From Diplosphaera chodatii (lineage: Eukaryota; Chlorophyta; Trebouxiophyceae; Prasiolales; Stichococcaceae), in the NCBI GenBank assembly GCA_032358165.1, contig JAALGY010000047.1, positions 434,001-498,000 of the forward strand: 64,000 nt of DNA. The letters are read 5' to 3'. Shown here one piece after another: positions 25,339-36,548 of this stretch (positions are counted from its first letter, which is position 1; every line of letters begins with the position of its first letter). A program made the position numbers and the translations under genes. Below the pieces are notes generated by a model. That model ran no database searches and was not told where the DNA came from. It saw only the letters and a list, made by a program, of their open reading frames with translations.

Positions 25339-26386
25339 CGCCAGGCGCCGGCGGTTGGTGTTGCTACTGCTGATCAAGCAGTATCATTGTGCTGTTTGCC
25401 AGCACGCACCGATTGCAGAGCTTAGTGCCTGCTGTTTGCAGCGTTTGGTAATTGCCACTGCCGCAACCGACTGAAGCGAGCAACCTCCTCGGATGTCTGC
25501 CTGCCTCCGCCTGATTTGCAGTGTGTAGGGTTGGACAGCACGGTGCAGGGTTGGTGCTGACAATCTATTGCACAGCCGCAAGGTGTCCAAAACCAACACG
25601 GATTGCCTCCGGCACTTGTTGACAAGGGCCTGCAGAAGCGTGTTTCAGGCGACTTGGAGCAACGAGAGCAGCATTTGGGGCTTCATACACGATAGTGAGG
25701 TCTTTGAGTGACAAATTGCGCATGGTGCCACAGGGTGATCTGGCAGTAGCACAGGTTGCTGGGCCCCGTCGTTCCGACGGCCCGGTCATGAAAGGCTATA
25801 TGTGGAAGGGCAGGCAGGCCGTGTTAGGCACACTGGTCACCCGTGGGATTAGTCATCTGCGCGTCGAAGCCGGCCTCTGACGGCTCCAACATCAACATCT
25901 GCGTGCGCCCGTCGGCAGACACGCGAACAATGTTGTCTCCGTGACATGAGCACCGCGCCGGTAGAATCGGGTGCCCAGACGCGAAGCAAACCGCGGAAAA
26001 CCGTCGTTTTTAGCGTCCGTGCACGGTTTCCCCCGGTCACACCAAGTGGAAATTATTACCCATTTGGGTAGTATTGATTCCGCCACCGCAGCAGGAAGCT
26101 GATACTAAGCCATGTACCCATGGGTACCCATGGGTACTGTGATTGTGCATGACAGCTGACATAACCTGCATCACAGTGCTCAGACTACAGTCATGCTTAC
26201 GTTCAAATAGGCCTCCAGAATCTGTCACCAGCAGCCTCATCACGTCAGGAGTGCTGCTAGCTGGCTGGACATGTTGCTGTACACACAGCAATGCTGCCTC
26301 CCCAAAACACTGCATCACAACCTACTCGTCCGTCTACTTTGTAAAGGCACGGCTGCTCATCGAGAAAAGGTGTGATCAAGCGGCCG
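25339..26386. other. Intergenic interval with a perfect palindrome
   Basis: Between NAA40 (3' end at 26387) and IMP1 (start at 25338), both minus strand. No gene recognised. Contains the 24-base palindrome at 26114-26137. Confidence 0.5.
26114..26137. repeat. 24-base perfect palindrome
   Basis: The half-site gtacccatgggt is followed by its exact reverse complement, so the 24 bases read the same on both strands. It is built from overlapping tacccatgggta units. A related acccatttgggt sequence sits about 60 bases upstream. A dimeric protein-binding site or chance are both possible. Confidence 0.85.
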
Positions 26387-28249
26387 TCAGTTGACCGTCA
26401 AAGCGGCCATTGGCGCCCGCAGGCCACCGCCAGCAGCGGAGCCTGCCACAGCTGTCACAGGACTTGCTGCTGTTGTTGTCACCGCAGATTTGTGGCTCGC
26501 AGGTGCTGCTGCTGCTGCTGGAGCTTTCCGCGCCGGCAGCTTCTTGGACAGGATCTCGTAGCCTGCATCATCTAGTGCATCGCACGCACTGGGGGAGGTG
26601 TCGTCCATTGTGTAGCCCTGCAGCGGGCAGCACTCAGACTGGAAACATCTGCAGGTGCGGCATCATGTCGACCACCCACAGGGGCTACTGTTGCAGAAAT
26701 TGTCAATTGACCGTGCCAGGAGCCCGGCGCCGGCTTGCGGCACCTCGCAGACAATGGTGGCTACACGAGCAGCAATGTGGGGGCAGGTTGGACACGCAGT
26801 GCAGGAGGCGCACCAGTGCGGTGTACAGAGCAAACGCCTCTGCATTGGCGCTCATCACCGTCAGCATCACCCACTCCATGCCAGCCCTGTGGGGCATGGT
26901 GCAGCAGCAACATAGGGGCGAGCGCTGTGCTTTGCGTGTCTATACGAGTCGGATGTCGGGCAGCTGGCCTGCGCCTAGCTTCGCTCAGCCTTCCTGCAGG
27001 GCGCCAGCAGCCAGACCGGCGTGACGGCGCTGCCTGCGAGCGTGCATGGAGACCCACCTGCAGGCGAGCAGCTCCAGCAGCTGCATCAGGAAGCGGCCCA
27101 GCCCGCGCCGCTTAGCAGCCCTCTCGATCTGCAGCTCCCAGCAGTACAGCACCGGGCACTCGCCTGCAGAGCAAATGCTTCACTTGCAACCATGTCCGGC
27201 CCCCACAATACCTGGCACACAGTGTGCCCATGACCATCGTCCACACATTCCAGTCAAGCTGAGACGCGTTGGTGTATCACCGCGCTTGCCACAAATGCAC
27301 ACCTTCCATCTCATATCGAAAGTGCGCATACGCCAGCCGTTGCTCCTCCCCATCGTCCACCTGAATACGTGTATGCTGAAGGTCGGCCTGCGGCTGCTAC
27401 AGCTCAGGCTTTGCAGGTGCCGCACAGCAGCGATGGCCCTTGCATCCTGGAGTTCGACCGCTGCACCCGGCGTGTGAAAATACACTCGGGTCACGATGCA
27501 CACAGGGGTGCTGCGGAGTGTGCCCACCTTTCCGGTGACGATCAGCAAGCGGGCCTCAGGCGCGGTGAGCTGCGCGCGCTTCTTGGTGTCTGACCACCCC
27601 ATGTCGCGTGCGCCCTCGTAGAAAGCCTGCAAGCAGGCAGGGCAAGGTTGTCAGTTAGGCTCTCAGTCGCTGCTGAATGTTGCATAGCAATCAACCCAGT
27701 GGCTGTCGTTCGGTCGTCAAGGCAGGTGCACATCATATACAGTCTGCACACGACGTGCAGATCACCTGCATGTTGGCCTTGCACAGGCTGAAGGCCCACT
27801 CAGTTGCATCCCTCGGTGCCTGAGACCCTGCTGTACAGTGGAGAGTCGCATCAATGCCACGCCGCTTGTAGGTTTTGAATGGCGCGAAGGGGCCCAATGG
27901 ATCAACCACCTGCAAAGCGACAGCTTCCCGGTTCAGGGTAGCGTGCAGGTCCTACAGGTGGTCTGCAGTGCACGCCAACACTGCCACACCTCCACCAACC
28001 TGGTTTGCCGCAGCCACAAGTGCCTCCTTCTCCCTCGTCTTTTCTAGCTCCTACGCGCACGGTGCACGGTAGCTGGTGCTGCGGTGTGTTGCGGTGCGGT
28101 AGGCACATGCATGTCATGCGGCGGCGTGCCGTCAACATGTACGTCCTGCGCAGGTGTTGTAGACTGACCTGCTGCCGTTGCAGTTTCTTCTCTTTGCCCT
28201 TGCTGATAGGCTTCTTGGCCTTCTTGACGTCAGACCCCACCCTCTGCAC
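26387..28249 (-). CDS. NAA40: N-alpha-acetyltransferase 40 (NatD, histone H4/H2A N-terminal acetyltransferase), start exon not found
   Basis: GNAT enzyme that acetylates the N-termini of histones H4 and H2A. Exons (minus): 28169-28249, 28000-28050, 27766-27909, 27528-27626, 27303-27360, 27058-27163, 26814-26886, 26387-26617; together 843 bases in frame. Order of conserved parts: basic KKAKKPISKGKEKK; AANQVVDPLGPFAPFKTYKR; EWAFSLCKANMQAFYEGARD; LAYAHFRYEME; VLYCWELQIE then the acetyl-CoA loop KRRGLGRFLMQLLELL; VMLTVMSANAEAFALYTAL; GYTMDDTSPS...AGYEILSKK, the diagnostic NatD end. After YEILSKK a roughly 50-residue Ala/Pro-rich tail is added. The first exon listed begins in frame without an ATG, so a short upstream exon with the start codon is missing. 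Confidence 0.9.
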
Positions 28250-29088
28250 CTGTAGGTACCACAGGAGAGACAGGGCGCGTCCATCAGCCAAGCCATCCTG
28301 ACGTGCGCAAGTCAACAGGCCGGTAGTTTAGCAGCAAGCAGCAGGATGGTACCAATCGTACCATGGTGTCAATTCGATGTACCTAGCTGCTTGCAGCCAT
28401 ACGTGAAGTGCGACCAATTCGCCAGATCAGCGTGTGACTTCTGAATCAATTCAAGTTTGAACAGGATGCAACTGTGATTCTCAAACCCACCGCGCTGCCA
28501 GCACTGCAATAGGCCGAGATCGATGCCAACGTATGTGAGTGAGCGATATCGAAGAACTGCAAAACAGCAACGGTCTTGATATACCTCGGGCTGGCAGTTG
28601 CATCACTGCAAAATGTTGACAGTTTGTCATTGGCGGGGCAGTAATTGCTGTCTCCAGCTGTCTCCTACTGATCTCCAATTGTGTCAAGCACGCACGTGCC
28701 CCTCACAAAGATGCCTTGGCCGGCTGTGCTGCGTAAGGCGGCGCGGCATAGCTGTGGCAGAGCAAACAACGCTCGCCCGACACAAGGCCACATCACCGTG
28801 AGCGCCGCTGGCGTTGAGATCGCTGGGATCCGTTGATTCCCTGGGCCAGTAACCCGGCAATACCTTTCCGAAGCATAACCCTATCTCAGCAGCCAGGCGT
28901 CAGCTGGTGTTGCTCTGCGCCGCTCGATCGTAATCAACAGCTTTGCAAGGACAGTCCTGATGCACCATGTGGCCCTGCAAGGCGTGACAGGCGTGGCGCC
29001 CAGATCATCACCATGCTGCAGCATTTGTAGCGGCCGAGTGGCACGCTGAGCTGCAACTGCATAGCCACGGGGGCTTTCACACGCAGCG
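28250..29088. promoter_or_regulatory. Divergent intergenic region between NAA40 and VTC4
   Basis: NAA40 reads leftwards and VTC4 rightwards from here, so both promoters, and the missing first NAA40 exon, must lie in these roughly 840 bases. No specific regulatory motif was identified. Confidence 0.5.
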
Positions 29089-32000
29089 ATGAAGTTTGGG
29101 TAAGCATCGGGCTGACGCATGCCACTCATATCATTGCGTTGCGATCCTGCAGAAAGTTGCATCACTCACCGGGCATGAGCTGGCAAACGACACAGTCGAT
29201 GCTGCTGCACAGGAAGTACCTCCTGCAACAACAAGAGAGCCTACCGTATCCCAAGGATGCGTTTTTAGACTATAAAGGTGTGCTTGTCACCAATACAGGC
29301 GCTTGGGCATGTGTGTGTAGGTGTTGTGAGTCAGCGTGCAACCAGGCTGCCGCAGCGGCTGCTTGTGAACCGCTTTCGCATCTGACAAGGAATGTGGCAA
29401 GACATGCGGCAACATGTGCATCCGCAGGCCTCAAGGACCGCATCAAAGTTGCCACCAGAGACCAGGATGCCAATGCTGGGGTGGCCTTCAGTCCGCGGGA
29501 GACCTCGCTGTCGGTCAACAGGTATCGCACGGAGCAGGAGCAGCACGAGGCCAGCTTCTTCCAGCAGCTGGAGACGGAGGTGAGGGGCAGCACCGGGTCT
29601 GGCATCCCGGCTTGTCTGGCGCCGGTTTGAGAACGTTGGCGACCGATCGCCAACCTAGCAGCGGAGCAGTCTGGGCCTTCAGCAGCAAGTGTCCGTATGC
29701 TTGCTGCTGTGCATGTCGCAGCAGGGGCGCAGCATGTCAGCTTTGCATCATCACAGTCGTATGCCCACTGCTGCGATCACAAATGAGAAACCCTGCATGG
29801 CAGTTGCTGCCACCGCCCTTGCTATGCCGCCTCCTCTCAGGCTCTTGCACATGATGCGCTCAGCGCAGCTGTGGAGGAACAGCAGTTGTGTGCCCAGCCA
29901 GGGTGTTGCCGCCACGCCTTCAGCACGCCTTCCAGTCGTGTTCACTACCGTCTCAGGTGTAGCGTCCGCTTGCAGGTGGCCAAGGTCGGCGCCTTCACAT
30001 CGCAGCAGGTCACAGAGCTCAGCAGCCAGATCGACGCGCTGCAGCAGAAGGCAGAGGACTCGTCTCCTGGCAGTGCGGATGCACTCACGGAGGTGTGTCA
30101 TCACGGCATGTCACTTCTGCAGCTGCTGCAAGTGGGCTGACGCCAGCAGCATGATGCCAGCTGGGCTTGGCAGGCGCGACGCTGATGCCTCTGCTCTGTG
30201 TTGCGCCCAGGATGCGAGGCGGATCGGAGAAGCCTTTTTAGCGCTGGTGCGCTTCAACAGCAGGCGCTGCATGCAAGCATTGCCTTTCTTGCTGTCTATT
30301 CATTGCCAGGCCATTGCCGAGACAGCCCTGCTGTCATGCTCAACGGTCTGTGCAACACCTGCTAGCAGGAAAAGTATGTGAACCTGAACTACTTGGGCTT
30401 CCACAAAGCGGTGAAGAAGCATGACAAGCAGCTGCCGCACGCGCCCTGCCAGCAGTTCTACATGCATGTGCTGCGCAACCAGCCCTGGGTCCAGGGTGGG
30501 TGCTCAAACCCGCAGTCTGAGGAAACGCACTGCCACCTGCGCAGCCAAGGACAGATGCACCGGCACGAAACACATTGGCCCGCTTGTGCACATGTTCAAA
30601 TGGTCGTGCTCGTGTCAGCCTAGGGTGGAAGTCGCTGTCAAGGAACGCCGCACTGCCTTGCTTTGGACCAGCTGCCTGCATGCCTCTGGTCCCTGAACGC
30701 TGCCTGCTGCCGGCGCAGGGGACCACAGCCACCTGCTGGACCGCCTCAGCCAGGTGTACAGCCAGCTGCGGGGCCCCGCGCGGTCTTCATCATCTGAAGA
30801 CGAGGGGCTGCCCGGCATCACGCTGCCGCGGTCGGCGGGCTCCGCCGGCGGCGGCTCCCCCAGCATTGTGGGCAGCCCCTTCAGCGGCAGCTACGGCGGC
30901 GGGCGCGTCACCAGGAGGTGGGGCGGCGGGGTGCAGTGTAGCACAGCTGCGGCTGCAGCACAGGGCTGCCAGTGCCAGCTGGTTGTGCTTGTGGTGACAC
31001 AATTTGAAGTGGAAGGGCACGCCGGGGTGTGGAGCGTGAGGGTACGAGTATACGCCGAGGAGCTAGCACCTCCTGACTATGAAGTTCTGCACCTGCGTAG
31101 GTACTGGGTGCGGACCGTGGACGTGTCGGCCGTCAAGCACCACGTCCTGCAGCACCTGCCAGTGTCACCAGCTGTGCCGGTGCGCGGCAGCCCTTGCAGC
31201 TGCACAAGCATCGTGCCGTCGTACCCAGCTGCATATCGAGCCATGGCCATGCACCTGCCCCGAAGCGGACGCGATCAGCAGTTCCCGCCTACAACACAGG
31301 CTGATCCTGCTGCACACGGTGCTGCTCAGGTCCATAGTGGAGGCCCGCACACCGAGGTGCCTGTTGTGTGTGCAGGACTCTGAGCGCACAGAGCCCTGCT
31401 TCGTCAACAGCGTGTACCTGGACAACTCCAGCCTGGAGCTGTACCACGGGCTGCTGGACAAGAAGCCGGGGGCGACCACCATGCGGATCAGGTGCGGCGC
31501 CCCACTCTGTTACCCTGAAGCCCGGATGGGTGATCAACCCAGCGTGATCACCATCCCCTGGGCCAAGCACCTACTTGCTGCGGGCAGCCGGGCATGGGGC
31601 GATGGGCAAAGCTTTACCGCCGCTTGCTGCAAGCTGATATGCTGCCATCTTCAACGCAGTCAGGCTCGAGCTGCCACCAGAGCCACGCTGCCATCTCACC
31701 GCATTGTACTGCCGCCAGGCGGCCCAGCGCCACGGCGGCTGCCACCACCACGCTGCTCTTGCACATGGAGCTTCTAGTCACCCGGCCTCGTGTCGCATGA
31801 ACAGGTGGTACGGCACCGAGCCGACCGACACGGTGGCGCTGGAGCGGCGCAGCCACGCCACCGGCAACGACGCCGACACGCAGTCCCTGGAGCTGCCGGA
31901 GCGCTTCGTGGTGCCCTTCCTGACCGGCACCCTGTCAGAGAAGGACTACATCCGCAATCTGCGCAGCATCCAGGTGGGCCCTGGGTCGTGCGGGAGACGG

Positions 32001-35000
32001 CTCCCGGTAAGCAACACCCCTGGACAGAGTACATGTTCGGCTGCATGGAGCGCTGATCATTGACGTCCTGCAGGCACGCCTGCAGGGCTGGGGCCCTCAT
32101 GTCCTTGATGTGCCAAACGGTCCATTCCAGGAGATGAGCGGGACGGTCAGCGAGGCGGAGGTGCGGCGCGCGGCGCAGCTCTTCAGTGACCTCGTGCGCG
32201 TGGTGTCAGCCAAGCAGCTGGGGCCCATGCTGCGGACTCAGGTGCGCCCGCCCTGCGTGCCGGGCCCTGGTGTTGAGTGAATCTGCCCACTCCCTGTACA
32301 GTACTGGGATCACCTTCTCTGCAAGGCGAGGGTATGTAGCACGAGTAAAGGCTTGTGTGCAGCAGCTGTAACAGATTAAGTTCGCTGCACAGGCGATGCG
32401 GTCAGCGTATGGCGATGCGCCAGAGGCAGGCAGCAGCGGCGTGCGGCTGCTGCTGGACACCAACGTGGTCATGGTGAAGGAGAACCCCTACGCCGCCATG
32501 GTGTCCGACAGGTGTGGAACACGTAGCCGCACCTGACCCAAAGCACCAGCCGGCAAGCATACATGCATACATTGTGCTGGAGCGTCGGTTGGCGCCTGAA
32601 AGGGAGCACCTCCACTGTCGTCTGGTCTAAAGTGTTTCCTCAGCGAGCGCCTTGTCGGCTAGAGGGAACATCCGCAACACAATGCAACAACAAAGTGCAA
32701 ATCTGCTGAGCCGCGGGCGTCTCTGCTGCAGGTGGGCGCGAGACCTCAGCCAGCAGGTGCCCCGCACCGAGGTCACGCGCTTCCCGCACGCGGTGCTGGA
32801 CATCCAGCTGGACCAGGAGGCCCTGCACCACCCGCCCAAGTGGCTCCAGGTGGGCGCTTAGCATGATGGTTCTGGCTTGCAAAAGTGTTAAATCTACGTC
32901 AACTGGGTTGCAGCGCGCTGGCATGGCAGCACGATGCAATGCCAGCCTGTCACGGCCCACAACACACTGCCTGGTCGGGAGGGCAGCTGTCTGCCAACTC
33001 GCTGGAACTGGATGCTCAGATAGTTCTGGGCCCCTGCTGCAGGACCTGTACAGCAGCGGCTACCTCACGGAGCTGCACGCCTTCAGCAAGATGCTGCACG
33101 GCGTCGCCACCCTGCTACCGGATGCGCTGCAGGTAGGTGTCAGGCAGACAAACTTGCTTGGCCTGCACTGTGCTGCTTTGTCAATGTTTGATCTGCTCCC
33201 ACACATCCTGATGTGCCCCCGTCTGCTGCGTGTCCACCATATTAAACTGCCACCATCACCTTCATGTGCATCACGTCCACTGCACCGTGCGGTGCAGGCA
33301 GTACCCTACTGGGTGGATGACGAGTCGGTGCGCGCATCCATGGCTGCCTCTGGCCCCAGCCCCCCTCGCTCCATTGAGGGGTGCGCATTCTAAATACGCA
33401 ACCAAATGTTTTAGGATCGGTAATATTGTCAGCAGGCCATAGATCCTGTCTAGCTGGGCCATTGCACTTGCTGCCGTTGCGCCGACCAGAAGGGCTGCCA
33501 CTACTGCTGTGCAGATGGTGCATTCAACCACTGCAATGTCTGCTGAGCATTCACGCAAGCACAGTAGCTAGCAGATCCAACAGACATGTCACACATCAGA
33601 TGACGACTGCTGCCCGGCTGGCTGCAGGACGGTGGCACCGATGCACGCGGCGGGGGCGGGGCTGCCGCGGGCGACCATGCCGCGGCTGGAGGAGCTCAGC
33701 CACCCGCTGCTGGGGGACGCACCCACCCTGCAGCTGATGTCGCCCCCCTCCGACATCCCAGGTCCGCTGTCTGCACCGCGTGCGTGACTGCAGTACACGG
33801 CATCCCAGTCAGTGCCCAGATTTGGACTGTCAAGCTGCGCCACTACTGAGACAAGCATCCCTGCAGAGACCACCACTTGCTGATACAATTTGCTTTCAAC
33901 CACCTTATCTGCTATGAACCTGTCAGATAGATAGCCGAAGAATACATAGCAAGCTGTCAGCCGGGGGCCATGTATCAGCACTTCGCATCGTGTCCCTCTG
34001 CAGGCTTCCAGCAGCAGCGGGATGAGGACGAGCCGCAGGGCCTGCTGGCCTGGTGGTTCCTCAACCGCGAGCGGGAACACAAGCTGGACTCGCTGGACCT
34101 GCCGCTACTCGGCGCCTCCAGCGGGTACAGCTTCAGTGTACACCGTCGCCGTTTCATGAGCAGACACCCTGCCTTGTGGCCTCTGGCTTGCCAGGCATGC
34201 GCCTCAGCCGCTTGTCACTTCAAATGGTGCTCCTGTGACATGACATGTAGTGCTCACCCAAGGGTGACCGTGAGTGCAGGCGGCGGGGCGTGCCGCCCAA
34301 AAACGTGTTTGCCCTGGAGCGCACCTACCTGGCGTGGATCCACATGGCGATCACGGTGGGCGCGGTGGCGGCGGCGCTGGTGGGCGTCGCCGGCGGCAGC
34401 GCCCCCCACGGCGAAAAGGTGTGGCCGTAGCAGCCAGTCTGGCGTCTGCTGGAGGCAGCCCGTGCACAGAGTTTGTCCAGCCATGGCCGATCTCTTTGAA
34501 ATGCTGTGCTGCATCAGATCGGGAGGACGGCCAGTTGTGATGCTGGGTTGCGACCTTGCAGTTTGGTGCAGTATGTATCAAATGCGCTTGAGCGAACGTT
34601 CCGAGGATGTCTTCAGGCTGTTTTTGAATGCCTGCTATGTCTGCCCCAGGGCATTGCGCGGTCGACAGACGCGGTGGCGGCCATCATGCTGCTGATGGCG
34701 GCGGCCATCGCGGGGTACGCCATCTTCCTGTACCTGCAGCGCTCCAAGAAGCTGGAGCTCATTGGCGACGAGGTGAGGGGGCGTCGCACTCTTGCTCCAG
34801 GGCTGCTGCAGGTGCATAGTTGCACCGGCAGCCGGTTCCGCAGCATCCTAATGCAAGTGGTTGAAAGGACACCTAAGCCGGCAGCCACATCCACAGCCCG
34901 CCAGGATGAGTGTGTACCGTGTGCTGCTGTACCCACAATAGCCTGGACTCTACAACCTGGTCCGGCACTGACACCGCTTCAGGTTCTGAATACTGAATCT

Positions 35001-35141
35001 AAATACCGAAATCTGAATGTGCCACAGGAGGAGGAGGTGGACCTGGAGGGCAGGGGCACCATGGCCATCGCCGGCATCATCGTGCTGTCGCTGTCCGCCA
35101 TCTTGGTCATCTCCCTGGTCGACCTCGTCATGTGTTTGTGA
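29089..35141 (+). CDS. VTC4: VTC4-type polyphosphate polymerase (SPX-VTC-membrane domain)
   Basis: Makes inorganic polyphosphate from ATP and moves it into acidic vacuoles (acidocalcisomes), sensing inositol pyrophosphates through its SPX domain. Twenty exons from an 11-base first exon (29089-29099, MKFG) to 35028-35141 sum to 2,283 bases (760 residues; yeast Vtc4 is about 720). SPX: MKFGKLHHS, LDYKGLKDRIK, EKYVNLNYLGFHKAVKKHDK. Polymerase tunnel domain: RRYWVRTVDVSAVKHHVLQ, CFVNSVYLDN, ATTMRIRWYGTEP, TVALERRSH, LLLDTNVVMVKE, RFPHAVLDIQLD, KWLQDLYSSGYLTELHAFSKM. C-terminal membrane domain: FALERTYLAWIHMAITVG, then two more hydrophobic helices ending IIVLSLSAILVISLVDLVM. The ATG at 29089 is fixed by the SPX start MKFG. 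The least certain junction is the end of exon 8 (31161 or 31179; both keep frame). Confidence 0.94.
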
Positions 35142-36548
35142 CGCGGCGGCCACGGCGGCGGCTGCTGACGCTCAGACGGCCGGCGCGCACGACGACAGCA
35201 GCACGCTGGCAGCGGCGCCAGACTTGCTGCAAGCTCACAGCACCACAGGCTGTTCGCCCGTGCAAGCCGCCGGGCCTCATGTGGCGGGCAAACTCCGCCT
35301 TGCTCCGGCTTTCTCGCGCCGCTAGGATACTGTGCAGCTGTAGTGAGCTGCAGACACGGCTGTGCTGTACTCAGCTTTTGCTTGGAAACCCACCGGCAGC
35401 ACGCCAACGCTCATTCGAGCAAAACCATCGGCATTTGACACGCCTCTGCTGCCTGGCGGCCTTCAGGGTTGCCAGCGGCCGGACCTGCTTTGCTGGCGCC
35501 CCTGACATGTGGTGTTGGGTTGCCAGGGCTCAGTTTGGGATTTCAGTTGTTTCACTCGTAGCAGAGTTCGTGTGGGATTGGGATTGGCCAATGTTGGGAC
35601 TCTTAACGTTGGCTCCGATTGCATTTGATTCGATCATCCCATTCAGGCGCATGCAGCAGGTCAGAAGCGACAGCCGGGCAGCGGTCTTGTCTGGCTGCTC
35701 AACATGAAACTCTCTGTGTTTTGTGCCCGCTGCCCCCGCTGTGATTGCCATGGCAGCTTGTAGATAGACATCAGCATTCACGTGAAGGCAGCTGGAGCAG
35801 TAACAAGTGAGACCATAGGCGCCACAAGTCGTGTCATACTGTGCTGTAACATGCCCGCCTCGTTCCAGCAAGGGTTCTGGCTGCCTCCTACCATGTCGTA
35901 TGTGCATCCTGCTATGACACTTGACTCGCATACATTGACCTCACCTGCTGAAGCCAGCAGTGCCCTTTGAAGCACCGCACCATATGTCAGCATGCACATG
36001 AGGATACATCCGGGATGTCAGCTTTCTACATGCTAGACGGTACTAGGTATGTGCAAGGTCACGAAGCTACAACTGAGGGTGTCAACCAAAGGGTGCAATC
36101 AACTACAATCACCAAATGCTTTTGCACAGTGTTGTCTAGGTACAAGCACACAAAATTTGTCTGTTTGCTGCACAGTCCTATGCCAGTGCAATGTCTTCCG
36201 AAGCTCAATAATGAATCGCCGTCAAGCTGCGGCAGGAGTGTTTCAAGAATATGGTTCTCTAGCCGACTGTGCTGCTGTTCGTGCTGTTTCCATAGTCAAG
36301 GGCTCGGTACCAAGTTGAAAGCTCTGCTCAGATCTCTAGCTCTGCTCAGATCTCTCCTGCTTAGTCACGCCGTCCGCTGCCTCCCTGCCTATCCAGTGTG
36401 TGTTCCCTGCCTTGCAGCTGAGGTTCGCTACAGCCACGGTCACACGCAGGCGTGCCCGCATCTGTGTGCAGGACCCTGCCACCTAGCACCTATGCACCCG
36501 AGTCTTGTGGCTTCTGGACCTAGCAGACTCTCGGCTCGAGCGGAGCCT
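35142..36548. other. Interval between convergent genes
   Basis: 3' flanks of VTC4 (plus) and the subtilase (minus). No gene seen. An 18-base unit (agctctgctcagatctct) is tandemly duplicated at 36320-36355. Confidence 0.5.
36320..36355. repeat. Perfect 18-base tandem duplication
   Basis: agctctgctcagatctct occurs twice head to tail (36320-36337 and 36338-36355) in the convergent 3' intergenic region. Confidence 0.9.
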
